64,000 nt of DNA from JAGNXB01 sp942490895 (GTDB taxonomy: Bacteria; Bacteroidota; Bacteroidia; Chitinophagales; Saprospiraceae), in the NCBI GenBank assembly GCA_942490895.1, contig CALNZC010000046.1, positions 36,536 through 100,535 on the forward strand, given 5' to 3'. The notes under the pieces were generated by a model. The model searched no databases. It worked only from the letters and a program-made list of their open reading frames with translations, and had not been told where the DNA came from. Shown here one piece after another: positions 9,101 through 16,043 of this stretch (positions are counted from its first letter, which is position 1; each line of letters begins with the position of its first letter). Made by a program: the position numbers and the translations under genes.

Positions 9101-9530
9101 CACATTGTTCGAGAACATCATTGATCATGCCCTGCAGGCCGAGGTGGCGTCCATCATCCGGGGAGTAGATGCGGGTAATCCCATACTGATGCAATTCCTC
9201 AATCTCGGAAGGCAATATAGTCCCACCTCCTCCTCCGAAAATTTTGACATGCCCGGATCCGCGTTCTTTCAGCAGATCATACATGTACTTGAAAAACTCA
9301 TTATGCCCCCCTTGGTAAGAGGTGATGGCTATCCCTTGTGCATCTTCCTGAATGGCTGCATCAACGATCTCTTGCACGGAGCGATTGTGACCCAGGTGAA
9401 TGATCTCCGCTCCGGAACTCTGCATGATCCGCCGCATGATATTGATCGCAGCATCATGTCCGTCAAACAACGAGGCAGCGGTGACCAGTCGGACTTTATT
9501 CTTAGTCGTATAAGAGGATACCTTTTCCAT
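6153..9530 (-). CDS. icmF: Fused isobutyryl-CoA mutase IcmF (B12-binding domain + MeaI-type GTPase chaperone + mutase)
   Basis: The order is cobalamin-binding domain (residues ~10-145: DGHDAAINIMRRI, TSYQGGH, FGGGGGT), G3E-like GTPase (P-loop GITGTGGAGKSS near residue 200, ETSGIGQSD, NKFDKRG) and the mutase barrel from ~555 to the end. Two substrate-pocket features point to isobutyryl-CoA rather than methylmalonyl-CoA: AGVFPFKRKGEDPTRMF, where methylmalonyl-CoA mutases have a tyrosine context, and KEDQAQNTCIFST, with glutamine where they have arginine. The enzyme interconverts isobutyryl-CoA and n-butyryl-CoA using adenosylcobalamin. The ATG at 9530 is preferred; an upstream in-frame extension of 24 residues lies across the promoter and has no family counterpart. 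The 1125-residue length is normal for IcmF. Confidence 0.95.
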   Translation of the reverse strand: MEKVSSYTTKNKVRLVTAASLFDGHDAAINIMRRIMQSSGAEIIHLGHNRSVQEIVDAAIQEDAQGIAITSYQGGHNEFFKYMYDLLKERGSGHVKIFGGGGGTILPSEIEELHQYGITRIYSPDDGRHLGLQGMINDVLEQCDYPIGDHLNGEVKKLDQSNPGVVARLISAVENYPDQNQDWLAELSKGLPEKTVPILGITGTGGAGKSSLVDELVRRFLIDFQDKSIAIVSVDPSKRKTGGALLGDRIRMNAVKSDRAFMRSLATRQSNLALSAHVQSALTILKAAGYDMIILETSGIGQSDTEIVDHSDMSLYVMTPEYGAATQLEKIDMLDFADAIAINKFDKRGALDALRDVRKQYQRNHQLFERPVDDMPVIGTIASQFNDPGTNQLYRRIMDLLVERTGADLKSDFHPGEEMSEKIYIIPPNRTRYLSEISENNRRYDQWVARQVSIASQLQGIQSTIQLLEGQGQTSAQLLETLREQARIKEQELDRTCWQILQDWAAKKQNYEGDEFIYSVRGKEIRVPTYTETLSHTRIPRVILPKFKDWGEILRWVLLENVPGEFPYTAGVFPFKRKGEDPTRMFAGEGGPERTNRRFHYLSQDMPANRLSTAFDSVTLYGEDPDHRPDIYGKIGNSGVSVCSLDDAKKLYSGFDLCDPKTSVSMTINGPAATICAFFMNAAIDQQCERYIREHGLEGKVDQKLKALYDDHGLSRPKYEGPLPQGNDGLGLLLLGITGDQILDPAIYEEQKIKALAAVRGTVQADILKEDQAQNTCIFSTEFSLKLMGDVQAYFIDRNVRNFYSVSISGYHIAEAGANPISQLAFTLANGFTFVEYYLSRGMDINDFAPNLSFFFSNGVDAEYAVIGRVSRRIWAKAMKEKYGANERSQMLKYHIQTSGRSLHAQEISFNDIRTTLQALYAIYDNCNSLHTNAYDEAITTPTEESVRRAVAIQMIINHELGMAKNENPLQGSFIIEELTDLVEEAVLTEFDRITERGGVLGAMETMYQRSKIQEESLYYETLKHTGEFPIIGVNTFLSRDGSPTIIPQEVIRSTTDEKEWQIGNLQNLQKAHAKDGEAALQELQKRALHNENVFEALMQATKICSLGQITHALYEVGGQYRRNM

Positions 9531-9556
9531 GGATGTGCATTTCTGAATTCGAAAAA

Positions 9557-9564
9557 CAAAGATA
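9557..9564 (-). promoter_or_regulatory. Bacteroidota -7 box TATCTTTG upstream of icmF
   Basis: Read on the minus strand, TATCTTTG matches the TAnnTTTG consensus. It lies 26 nt from the icmF ATG, with a TTG about 22 nt further upstream as a weak -33 element. It sits between the NUDIX stop and icmF, so icmF can be transcribed independently of the genes upstream. Confidence 0.55.
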
Positions 9565-9570
9565 CAGAAC

Positions 9571-10206
9571 TCACAGAGCCTCCCACCAAGTTTGGAACTC
9601 ACTGAGGATCATCGCAGTAGCTCCCCAGACGATCTGACCATCCAGATGGTAGTAGGGTACATCCCGCAACGTGAATCCGGAGTGAATGGTGATATCGGTG
9701 AGTTGCTGCTTGGCAGGATCCAGAATATGACGCAGGGGGACCTCCAGGATCCCGTCCACTTCTTCTGGCTGTAGTGTAAAGGAAGGTCGTTCCTCTGCTA
9801 TTCCCAGGAAAGGATGGACCAGGAAATTGCTAACAGGGATATACAATGGGGTTAATTCGCGTAAAACCCGGATCTGTTGGCGAGCTACACCAATCTCTTC
9901 TTCCGTCTCCCGAACTGCACTTGCAGCCATATCCGGGTCTATTTTCTCCCGTTTTCCTCCCGGAAAACTGATCTGACCCTTGTGCTTATCCTGCTCAATC
10001 CGGCCAGCCCGGCGGATAAAGACTGTATATACTTCTTCTTCTCGGGGATACAACAACATGAGGACACCGGCATCTCGTGCCGTTTCCGGAGGTGTGGTCG
10101 GGTGCGGATACCGACCTATGTGGGCCATCCGGTATTGGGCAGATTGCCCTGGCAACGGATGATCGGGGAGACGTGGCAGTCGGGTTAAGAATTGAGACCA
10201 ATGCAA
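9571..10206 (-). CDS. NUDIX hydrolase, CoA pyrophosphatase (NudL-like)
   Basis: A NUDIX box of the CoA-pyrophosphatase subtype is present: FPGGKREKIDPDMAAS followed by AVRETEEEIG, near residues 78-104. The PLPGQSAQYRMAHIG stretch near the N-terminus is also typical of NudL/PCD1-type enzymes, which cleave CoA and acyl-CoAs to 3',5'-ADP and (acyl-)phosphopantetheine. The start is a TTG at 10206, since no ATG lies in frame between it and hemD. It is 68 bp downstream of hemD on the same strand. Length of 211 residues is standard. The substrate is inferred from the subtype motif. Confidence 0.85.
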   Translation of the reverse strand: MHWSQFLTRLPRLPDHPLPGQSAQYRMAHIGRYPHPTTPPETARDAGVLMLLYPREEEVYTVFIRRAGRIEQDKHKGQISFPGGKREKIDPDMAASAVRETEEEIGVARQQIRVLRELTPLYIPVSNFLVHPFLGIAEERPSFTLQPEEVDGILEVPLRHILDPAKQQLTDITIHSGFTLRDVPYYHLDGQIVWGATAMILSEFQTWWEAL

Positions 10207-10274
10207 AAGTTCCTGTTTGCAGGTACAACAACCGAAATGGAGAGGGGTTTTGAACTCAAGAGGTACCGGGCGGA

Positions 10275-11042
10275 TTAATCATCCGGATTGGACAACTTCA
10301 GGTAGTTCTCCAGGGCAGTGGTCATCGAAGGAACATCGGGCTCAGGCGCCTTGATGTTGATATACAGCCCAGCTTCTTCTGTTGCTTTCACAGTACTATC
10401 GCCAAAGACGGCGAATCGGGTTTCACCTTGTGCGAAATCCGGGAAGTTGTCAAAGAGTGATTTAATCCCCAGTGGACTGAAGAATACCAGCACATCGTAG
10501 AAGATGTTCCGCAGATCGGACAGGTCCGAACTAACGGTCTGGTACATCATGGCCTCCTGGTAGTTGAACTTGTTGTCCTTGAGAAAAGAGGTGACATCCT
10601 GGGCTCCGAGATTGGAGCAGGGCAGGAGAAATTTTTCCTTATCCCGATGTTTGATCAACGCCGGCTTGAGATCAAGGATGGTTCGCGTTCCTGCAAACAC
10701 CTTTCTCTTGCGATAGACAATGAACTTCTGGAGATAATTGGCAATGGACTCCGTCAGGCAGAAATATTTCAGATCTTCAGAGATCTTGTACCGCAACTCC
10801 TCGCACATCCGGAAGAAATGGTCAACTGAATACATACTGGTGAATATGATTGCAGTGTACTCTTCCGGGTAAACCTTGAATTTGCGGAAATCTTTAGCCG
10901 ATAATCCTTCGACATGAATGAACGGACGCCAATCAATGGTCAATCCGTATTTTTCCTCCAATTGATAGTAAGGGGACCTTTCTGGTTTAGGCTGTGAAAC
11001 CAGAATGGTTTTAACCCGCTTATGCGTCTCCTTTACTGCCAT
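10275..11042 (-). CDS. hemD: Uroporphyrinogen-III synthase
   Basis: The 255-residue protein has the two-lobed HemD layout: ILVSQPKPERSPYYQLEEK at the N-terminus, IIFTSMYSVDHFF in the first lobe, LLPCSNLGAQDVTSFL at the hinge, and VFFSPLGIKSLFDNFPDF followed by FAVFGDST in the second lobe. It cyclises hydroxymethylbilane to uroporphyrinogen III in haem and corrinoid synthesis. The corrinoid branch is relevant because IcmF downstream needs adenosylcobalamin, although no cobalamin genes are visible here. It lies 27 bp after the DUF4271 gene on the same strand, a pairing usual in Bacteroidota. Confidence 0.88.
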   Translation of the reverse strand: MAVKETHKRVKTILVSQPKPERSPYYQLEEKYGLTIDWRPFIHVEGLSAKDFRKFKVYPEEYTAIIFTSMYSVDHFFRMCEELRYKISEDLKYFCLTESIANYLQKFIVYRKRKVFAGTRTILDLKPALIKHRDKEKFLLPCSNLGAQDVTSFLKDNKFNYQEAMMYQTVSSDLSDLRNIFYDVLVFFSPLGIKSLFDNFPDFAQGETRFAVFGDSTVKATEEAGLYINIKAPEPDVPSMTTALENYLKLSNPDD

Positions 11043-11069
11043 GCGTACTTACCGTTAGCCTTGTCTTGT

Positions 11070-11963
11070 TCATTGAAACGCCCCACTACTCAGCCACTTC
11101 CATAAAACCAGCACGGGCGCCAATTCGATCGCGCAAAGGTAGAGAAAAAAGTGCATTGGATGTCTCATCAAAGATGGCAAGCCAATCCAAAGGCCTCTGG
11201 CGATCCGCAGCAGATAACTGAGCCCCACAATTGTGAAGACCGTATAGAGAAAAAAGTCGCGCCCCCCCCCAGCCGTATAACTGATCGCAATATTCAAAGG
11301 AAACAAGACCAAACCCAGAATACCATTGTACAGGTTAATGGTAAAACTGTATTGCTTGATCGGCTTCATCATATCAAAGATCTCGCCGTAGAGCCACAGG
11401 ATCAGATGTTTAGCGGCATATATGCCTGCTACTCCCAGAGAAAAGTAGAGCAAAAACATAGGATCTTCTCCAGGAAAAACGGATCCCGTATACCAGTTGA
11501 CCGTGAGATAAAGCAAGATTCCCGCATTGAAAAAGAAAAAGAGATACCACAAAAAATAAGGTGATGCCTGGGTACGCTCCCGGTTTCGAAGCAGGGAAAA
11601 CGTGAGCTGATCATTGAACATCCCTTTGATCATTTGACCAAGGATGGACCGGCCCATACTGATCAAGAAGGTCAGCATAATGAACAATCCCATGTACAGC
11701 CAGAACAGAATACCCGGTGCCCGGACATATCGGCGGTCTTCCAGTCGTTGAACACGATCCGGTTGAACAGCTGAAGGCAAATAGGCTCTAATCACTGCAG
11801 CTTCCGGGCCACGAATCAACTCGAAGGGGTTTCGGGAGCTGAACGCGATCTGCTGACGTTCATCAACGGATAGACGATGCCGCAACTCAAACGGATTAGG
11901 TTGAGCGGTGACCCCTACATAGAGAGAACACAAGAGGAGTACGGTCAGAATATGCGGACGCAT
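11070..11963 (-). CDS. DUF4271 integral membrane protein
   Basis: Starting at the ATG at 11963, the protein has a signal-peptide-like N-terminus (LTVLLLCSLYVGVTAQ), a 70-residue soluble stretch and then about six hydrophobic segments, for example FWLYMGLFIMLTFLISMGRS and FLWYLFFFFNAGILLYLTV. This layout is that of DUF4271, a Bacteroidota-restricted family of unknown function usually encoded next to hemD. A 25-residue N-terminal extension is possible but crosses a strong promoter box. A run of nine G (coding strand) at 11262-11270 encodes three glycines and is in frame here. Confidence 0.82.
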   Translation of the reverse strand: MRPHILTVLLLCSLYVGVTAQPNPFELRHRLSVDERQQIAFSSRNPFELIRGPEAAVIRAYLPSAVQPDRVQRLEDRRYVRAPGILFWLYMGLFIMLTFLISMGRSILGQMIKGMFNDQLTFSLLRNRERTQASPYFLWYLFFFFNAGILLYLTVNWYTGSVFPGEDPMFLLYFSLGVAGIYAAKHLILWLYGEIFDMMKPIKQYSFTINLYNGILGLVLFPLNIAISYTAGGGRDFFLYTVFTIVGLSYLLRIARGLWIGLPSLMRHPMHFFLYLCAIELAPVLVLWKWLSSGAFQ

Positions 11964-11967
11964 CCAG

Positions 11968-11975
11968 CAAAGGTA
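11968..11975 (-). promoter_or_regulatory. -7 box TACCTTTG, 4 nt from the DUF4271 start
   Basis: On the minus strand the sequence is TACCTTTG-CTGG-ATG. It matches the Bacteroidota TAnnTTTG element. Such a short gap predicts transcription starting at or next to the ATG. It also decides the gene start, because the upstream in-frame extension would not be transcribed. No clear TTTG -33 element is seen. Confidence 0.55.
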
Positions 11976-12098
11976 GGCAGGGTGAATGGGACCTCGGTTA
12001 TCCCTTCTTCGGAATTCAATTGAGGAGACAAGCCGCATGTTTCATCAAGGTGAACATGGGATTAACGCTTCATTCAGATTGCCGATGGTGGAAATCTG

Positions 12099-12106
12099 TA
12101 TTTTTG
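12099..12106 (+). promoter_or_regulatory. -7 box TATTTTTG, 5 nt from the histidine kinase start
   Basis: The sequence reads TATTTTTG-AACCT-ATG, with a TTG 17 nt upstream of the box as a candidate -33 element. Together with the box for the opposite gene it forms a compact divergent promoter region of about 150 bp. Confidence 0.55.
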
Positions 12107-12111
12107 AACCT

Positions 12112-13380
12112 ATGTCCAACCGCACCATCTGGCGCATCGTCCTTTTCGGAGGCCTTTCCATCATCGGTATTCTCGGGTTTCAATCCTATTGGTTCCTGCG
12201 AACCTGGGATTTCAAGGACCAGGAGTTTCAACAAAGTGTCCACATCGCGCTGATCAACGTGGCCAGAGAGATCGCTCGTTACAACAAGAGTGAACTGCCG
12301 ACCTATGACCTGGTCAAAAAGCTGAACTCCAACTACTATGTCGTCAATGTCAACGATGCCATAGATGCTGGCGCACTGGAATACTACCTCCGCAAGGAGT
12401 TTGAAGCCGTCGCCCTGAGCACCGACTTTGAATATGCGATTTACGATTGCGCCAGTGACCGGATGGTCTATGGTAACTATTGCACATTCAGCAATAAGGA
12501 ACCCACCAACCTGCAGGAGAACACCCTTCCGAAATACGACCAGTTCCTGTATTACTTCGGCGTCCGGTTTCCCGGCAGGACCAGCTTCATCCTGGAAAAC
12601 ATCCCTGCCGCTCTCATCTTTTCGGGTATCCTTCTCATTACCATCCTCTTCTTTTTGTACTCCTTGTATGTCATATTGCAACAGAAACGATTGTCCGAAC
12701 TCCAGAAGGACTTTATTAATAATATGACCCACGAGTTCAAAACACCGATCTCAACAATTCGCATCAGTTCGGAAGTCCTGATGAAAGACCCGATGATCAG
12801 CCAGGACAATCGCCTGAGCCGATATGCGAACATTATTCGGGAACAGAATCAACGCTTGAACGACCAGGTGGAAAAAGTCTTGCAATTGGCCCGGATCGAA
12901 AAAGGGTCTTTTCAAATCAAACAGGAACCTCTGGACCTCCATGAGATCCTCGAGGCAGTAGTGCCAGGCGTTCAGGTCAAGGTTCAGGAGTTGGGTGGCC
13001 AGATGGAAACTGTATTCCAGGCACAACATACCCGTATTCATGCCGATCCACTCCACTTGCAGAATGTGATCAACAACCTCCTGGACAACGCTATAAAATA
13101 CAGCAGAGAGGTGCCCAACATCCGGATCACCACACGCAACGTTGCCAATGCCCTGCAATTGATCATTCATGATGAGGGAATTGGCATTCCGAAAGACGAT
13201 CAAGCCAGAGTTTTTGGCAAATTCTTTCGTGTTTCAACAGGAAATGTCCATAATGTGAAAGGTTTCGGCCTTGGATTATTCTATGTCAAGAGCATCTGCC
13301 AGGCACATGGCTGGGATATTCAGTTGCACAGTGAAGTCGATAAATTTACCCAGATTACCATTCAAATACCCGTGATATGA
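12112..13380 (+). CDS. Sensor histidine kinase
   Basis: Two transmembrane helices (around residues 8-28 and 165-190, the latter PAALIFSGILLITILFFLYS) flank a periplasmic sensor of about 135 residues that shows no recognisable fold. No HAMP domain is obvious. The dimerisation H-box is FINNMTHEFKTPISTI with His near residue 207. The catalytic domain shows the N-box NNLLDNAIKYS, G1 DEGIGIP and G2 GFGLGLFYVK. The start at 12112 is preferred over an in-frame GTG/ATG further upstream because the promoter box lies just before it. It overlaps the response-regulator gene by ATGA, so the two form one operon. Confidence 0.93.
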   Translation: MSNRTIWRIVLFGGLSIIGILGFQSYWFLRTWDFKDQEFQQSVHIALINVAREIARYNKSELPTYDLVKKLNSNYYVVNVNDAIDAGALEYYLRKEFEAVALSTDFEYAIYDCASDRMVYGNYCTFSNKEPTNLQENTLPKYDQFLYYFGVRFPGRTSFILENIPAALIFSGILLITILFFLYSLYVILQQKRLSELQKDFINNMTHEFKTPISTIRISSEVLMKDPMISQDNRLSRYANIIREQNQRLNDQVEKVLQLARIEKGSFQIKQEPLDLHEILEAVVPGVQVKVQELGGQMETVFQAQHTRIHADPLHLQNVINNLLDNAIKYSREVPNIRITTRNVANALQLIIHDEGIGIPKDDQARVFGKFFRVSTGNVHNVKGFGLGLFYVKSICQAHGWDIQLHSEVDKFTQITIQIPVI

Positions 13381-14075
13381 GCCAGGATACTCCTCAGATC
13401 TTGTATGTCGAAGATGATGAAAGCCTGAGCTTTGTCACCAAGGATAACCTCGAATTACAGGGTTATGAGGTGACCCATCACGCGGATGGGAAAAAAGCCC
13501 TGAAAGACGCTACCAAGAAGGTCTTTGACCTGATGATCCTGGATGTTATGCTACCCGGTGTCGACGGATTTACCATTGCAGAAGAAGTCCGTAAAGTCGA
13601 TACAGATGTACCCATTCTCTTTCTGACTGCAAAATCCCTGAAAGAAGACCGGATCCACGGATTGAAGCTCGGAGGAGATGATTATATCACCAAGCCATAC
13701 AGCATTGAAGAGTTGATCCTCCGCGTGGAGGTGTTCCTCAAACGCAAGAAACTCTTCAAACCCAAAGAGATCAAGGATGTCTATTCCATTGGTAAACTGG
13801 TCCTCGACTATCGCAACCTGCTACTACTGAATGGGGAAGACAAAAGCTCGATGACCCAGCGAGAGGCCGATTTACTGCGTTTCCTGATTATGCATAAAAA
13901 CGGGGTGCTGAAACGGGGTGACATCCTCAAAGAAATCTGGGGAGAAGATGACTACTTCCTGGGGCGTAGTCTGGACGTGTTTATCTCCCGATTGCGCAAA
14001 TACCTCAAAGCCGATCCAACCCTGACCATCGAAAACATCCATGGTGTGGGATTCAAACTGGTGGATGAAGCATGA
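13377..14075 (+). CDS. OmpR/PhoB-type response regulator
   Basis: Residues 1-120 form a receiver domain with phospho-acceptor Asp near position 56 in DLMILDVMLPG, acidic pair EDDES at the N-terminus, Thr in FLTAKS and Lys in DDYITKPYS. Residues ~135-230 are a winged-helix trans_reg_C domain (MTQREADLLRFLIMHKNGVL, SLDVFISRLRKYL, GVGFKLV). It is the cognate regulator of the kinase with which it overlaps by 4 bp. Targets cannot be predicted from the window. Confidence 0.94.
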   Translation: MSQDTPQILYVEDDESLSFVTKDNLELQGYEVTHHADGKKALKDATKKVFDLMILDVMLPGVDGFTIAEEVRKVDTDVPILFLTAKSLKEDRIHGLKLGGDDYITKPYSIEELILRVEVFLKRKKLFKPKEIKDVYSIGKLVLDYRNLLLLNGEDKSSMTQREADLLRFLIMHKNGVLKRGDILKEIWGEDDYFLGRSLDVFISRLRKYLKADPTLTIENIHGVGFKLVDEA

Positions 14076-14471
14076 GGGTAAGGAGTGGTGGTTTGGAGGT
14101 TATGAGTAGAGAAGTGGAGAAGTCGAGGAGATCAATATGGTTCCGGGATGGAACTCAATAGAAGGCCCCGGGTGAGGAGGTTATTCATTGAGTTAAAAAG
14201 AAGGAAAGTTCAGCCGGCTCGGAGCGTGCCTTGGAGACAAACATATTGCCATGAACCACACCAACCCTGGAGGGGTTGAATATACTTAGCCCCGGGTGTA
14301 AACCCGGGGTTATCATTCAGGAAATACCCGTTTTGGCGGCATTTTTGCCCCCGCAAAAATGATGACAAAACAACCCCGGGACGTCCATTTTAACCTGGTA
14401 TCACCCTTTTCAGGAGAACATTCAGATTAGACAAATACATATTCTCCGCGTCCTGGCGTTTTCCGGTACAC
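14076..14471. repeat. Intergenic stretch with three imperfect or perfect hairpins
   Basis: No gene is visible. Hairpins lie at 14262-14278 (CAACCCTGGAGGGGTTG), 14290-14309 (CCCCGGG arms) and 14340-14361 (CATTTTTGC/GCAAAAATG arms). The first two resemble dispersed REP-like elements. None has a clear T-run for a terminator of the upstream operon. Confidence 0.55.
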
Positions 14472-15722
14472 TTAACGAAACCGGTCAGGGCGGAATGAGG
14501 CCAGGGGCAATTGGGGTTCTGATCCGGTGAGGATATCGGCAATCAATTGTCCGGTACCCGCCCCAAGGGTCAGTCCCAGCATCGCATGGCCTGTTGCCAT
14601 CGTCAGGTTCTCCAACCCTGGCCATCGCCCGATATAGGGCAGGCCATCCGGCGAGCAGGGACGCAGCCCGGACCAGGGCTGGATACCGGAGAAATCAACC
14701 TCCCGAAAAGCGGGAAGGCATTCCCGCACCACATCCAGGATTCGCTCAACGCGCAGTGGATTGATGGACAGATCGGTTCCGGCCAGCTCCAGGGTTCCGG
14801 CAAAACGCAGCTGATTACCCATAGGGGTAACCGCCACCTTATGGTCGGCAATAATAAAGGGATGGTGAGGTAAAATCGGAGGATTGTCCAGGGTGAAACT
14901 GTACCCTTTTGCCCCTTGGATCGGCAAGCGCATGTCCAATGATCGAGCGAGCTCCCCAGACCAGGCGCCACCACTCAATACGATCTCATCCGCCTCCAGA
15001 TCGCCTTGTTCGGTTTTCACAGCCACAATGCGACCCTTCATTTTACGGAAGGATGTGACTGTTGTATTGGGTAGAATCCGTACTCCTGCTCTTAGAAGTT
15101 CTACCTGCAATCCGGAGATATACCTTCCGGGGTGTAAATGTGTATCTCCTGGATACCAAACCCCGCCGACCACATCCAGATCCAATTCCGGGTTCATGTC
15201 GCGTACCTCCCTCGCGGATAAGACTTCCACTGGCAGACCCACCGCACGTGCATGCTCCGACTCAGCAGTCTCTTCTTTCAGATGCTGGAGCGTCCGGCAA
15301 GCCATCAACAACCCTTTCCGGGCATAGGAGGCTTGGATGCCTGTTTCCTCCAAAACGCCTTCAAGTGCCCTTTGACTCAGCAGGCTCAATTCAGCTAAAG
15401 CCCCTCGGGAGGCCATCAAATGCCGGTGATTCGCATGCCGCATGAACAACCAGACCCACCGCCAGAGGTTCGCATTCATTCGGGGCTGGATATAAAACGG
15501 GGCCTTGGGGTCGAGCATCATACTCATCCCCTTGGTGATCATACCCGGAGCGGCCAAGGGGACAACATGACTCGGACAGATATACCCTGCATTCCCAAAA
15601 GAGCAATTAGTGATCAGATCTCTCTGATCGATCAGCGTCACATCATGACCAGACCGTTGCAGAAACCAGGCACAACTCTGACCGACGACTCCGCCGCCGA
15701 TGATGAGAACTGATGAGGGCAT
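14472..15722 (-). CDS. FAD-dependent D-amino-acid dehydrogenase-like oxidoreductase (DadA family)
   Basis: The N-terminus has a Rossmann FAD motif, VLIIGGGVVGQSCAWFL, followed by VTLIDQRD. The middle and C-terminal regions match the DAO/DadA fold: GGVWYPGDTHLHPGRY, VLSGGAWSGELAR, GIQPWSGLRPCSPDGLPYIG and ATGHAMLGLTLGAGTG. These enzymes oxidatively deaminate D-amino acids (or related hydroxyproline-pathway substrates) at the membrane. The ATG at 15722 gives 416 residues, the usual length; an 18-residue upstream extension is less likely. No alanine racemase or epimerase gene is adjacent, so the substrate is open. Confidence 0.85.
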   Translation of the reverse strand: MPSSVLIIGGGVVGQSCAWFLQRSGHDVTLIDQRDLITNCSFGNAGYICPSHVVPLAAPGMITKGMSMMLDPKAPFYIQPRMNANLWRWVWLFMRHANHRHLMASRGALAELSLLSQRALEGVLEETGIQASYARKGLLMACRTLQHLKEETAESEHARAVGLPVEVLSAREVRDMNPELDLDVVGGVWYPGDTHLHPGRYISGLQVELLRAGVRILPNTTVTSFRKMKGRIVAVKTEQGDLEADEIVLSGGAWSGELARSLDMRLPIQGAKGYSFTLDNPPILPHHPFIIADHKVAVTPMGNQLRFAGTLELAGTDLSINPLRVERILDVVRECLPAFREVDFSGIQPWSGLRPCSPDGLPYIGRWPGLENLTMATGHAMLGLTLGAGTGQLIADILTGSEPQLPLASFRPDRFR

Positions 15723-16043
15723 AGATGAGTATTCAGCCCTCAAAATGAGGAAAGGACTGGAATAATTCATCCGCAAAGGGCACTAAGTCGAAAATTGGAA
15801 TTGCAAATCCGGCAGGTGCTCATGTACACCTCGGGTGATCAACAGAATGTGAATGCCCTGACAAGCTGCTCAAGATCATTCTGAATACCGACAACCATCA
15901 TTGCATTTTGATCAATATTGGCTACAAATTAGGACGGATGCCAGATATACACTCGGCAGATTTCCAGCTCATTTCAGTTGACTTCAGCACGTTGTTCTGG
16001 CCTCCGGAACAATTTTATCACTATTTCAAAAACCATGCAAATC
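15723..16043. other. Intergenic region, no recognised element
   Basis: The 321 bp between the divergent DadA-like and secreted-protein genes must hold both promoters. No good TAnnTTTG match close to either start and no hairpin or repeat stands out. Confidence 0.5.

Noticed and set aside
6153..9530. Methylmalonyl-CoA mutase with fused chaperone
   Set aside because: The substrate-pocket context (GVFPFKR and KEDQAQNT) follows isobutyryl-CoA mutase IcmF, not methylmalonyl-CoA mutase.
11986..12111. Upstream 42-residue extension of the histidine kinase
   Set aside because: It lies across the TATTTTTG box and has no membrane or sensor-like features; the ATG at 12112 starts directly before TM1.
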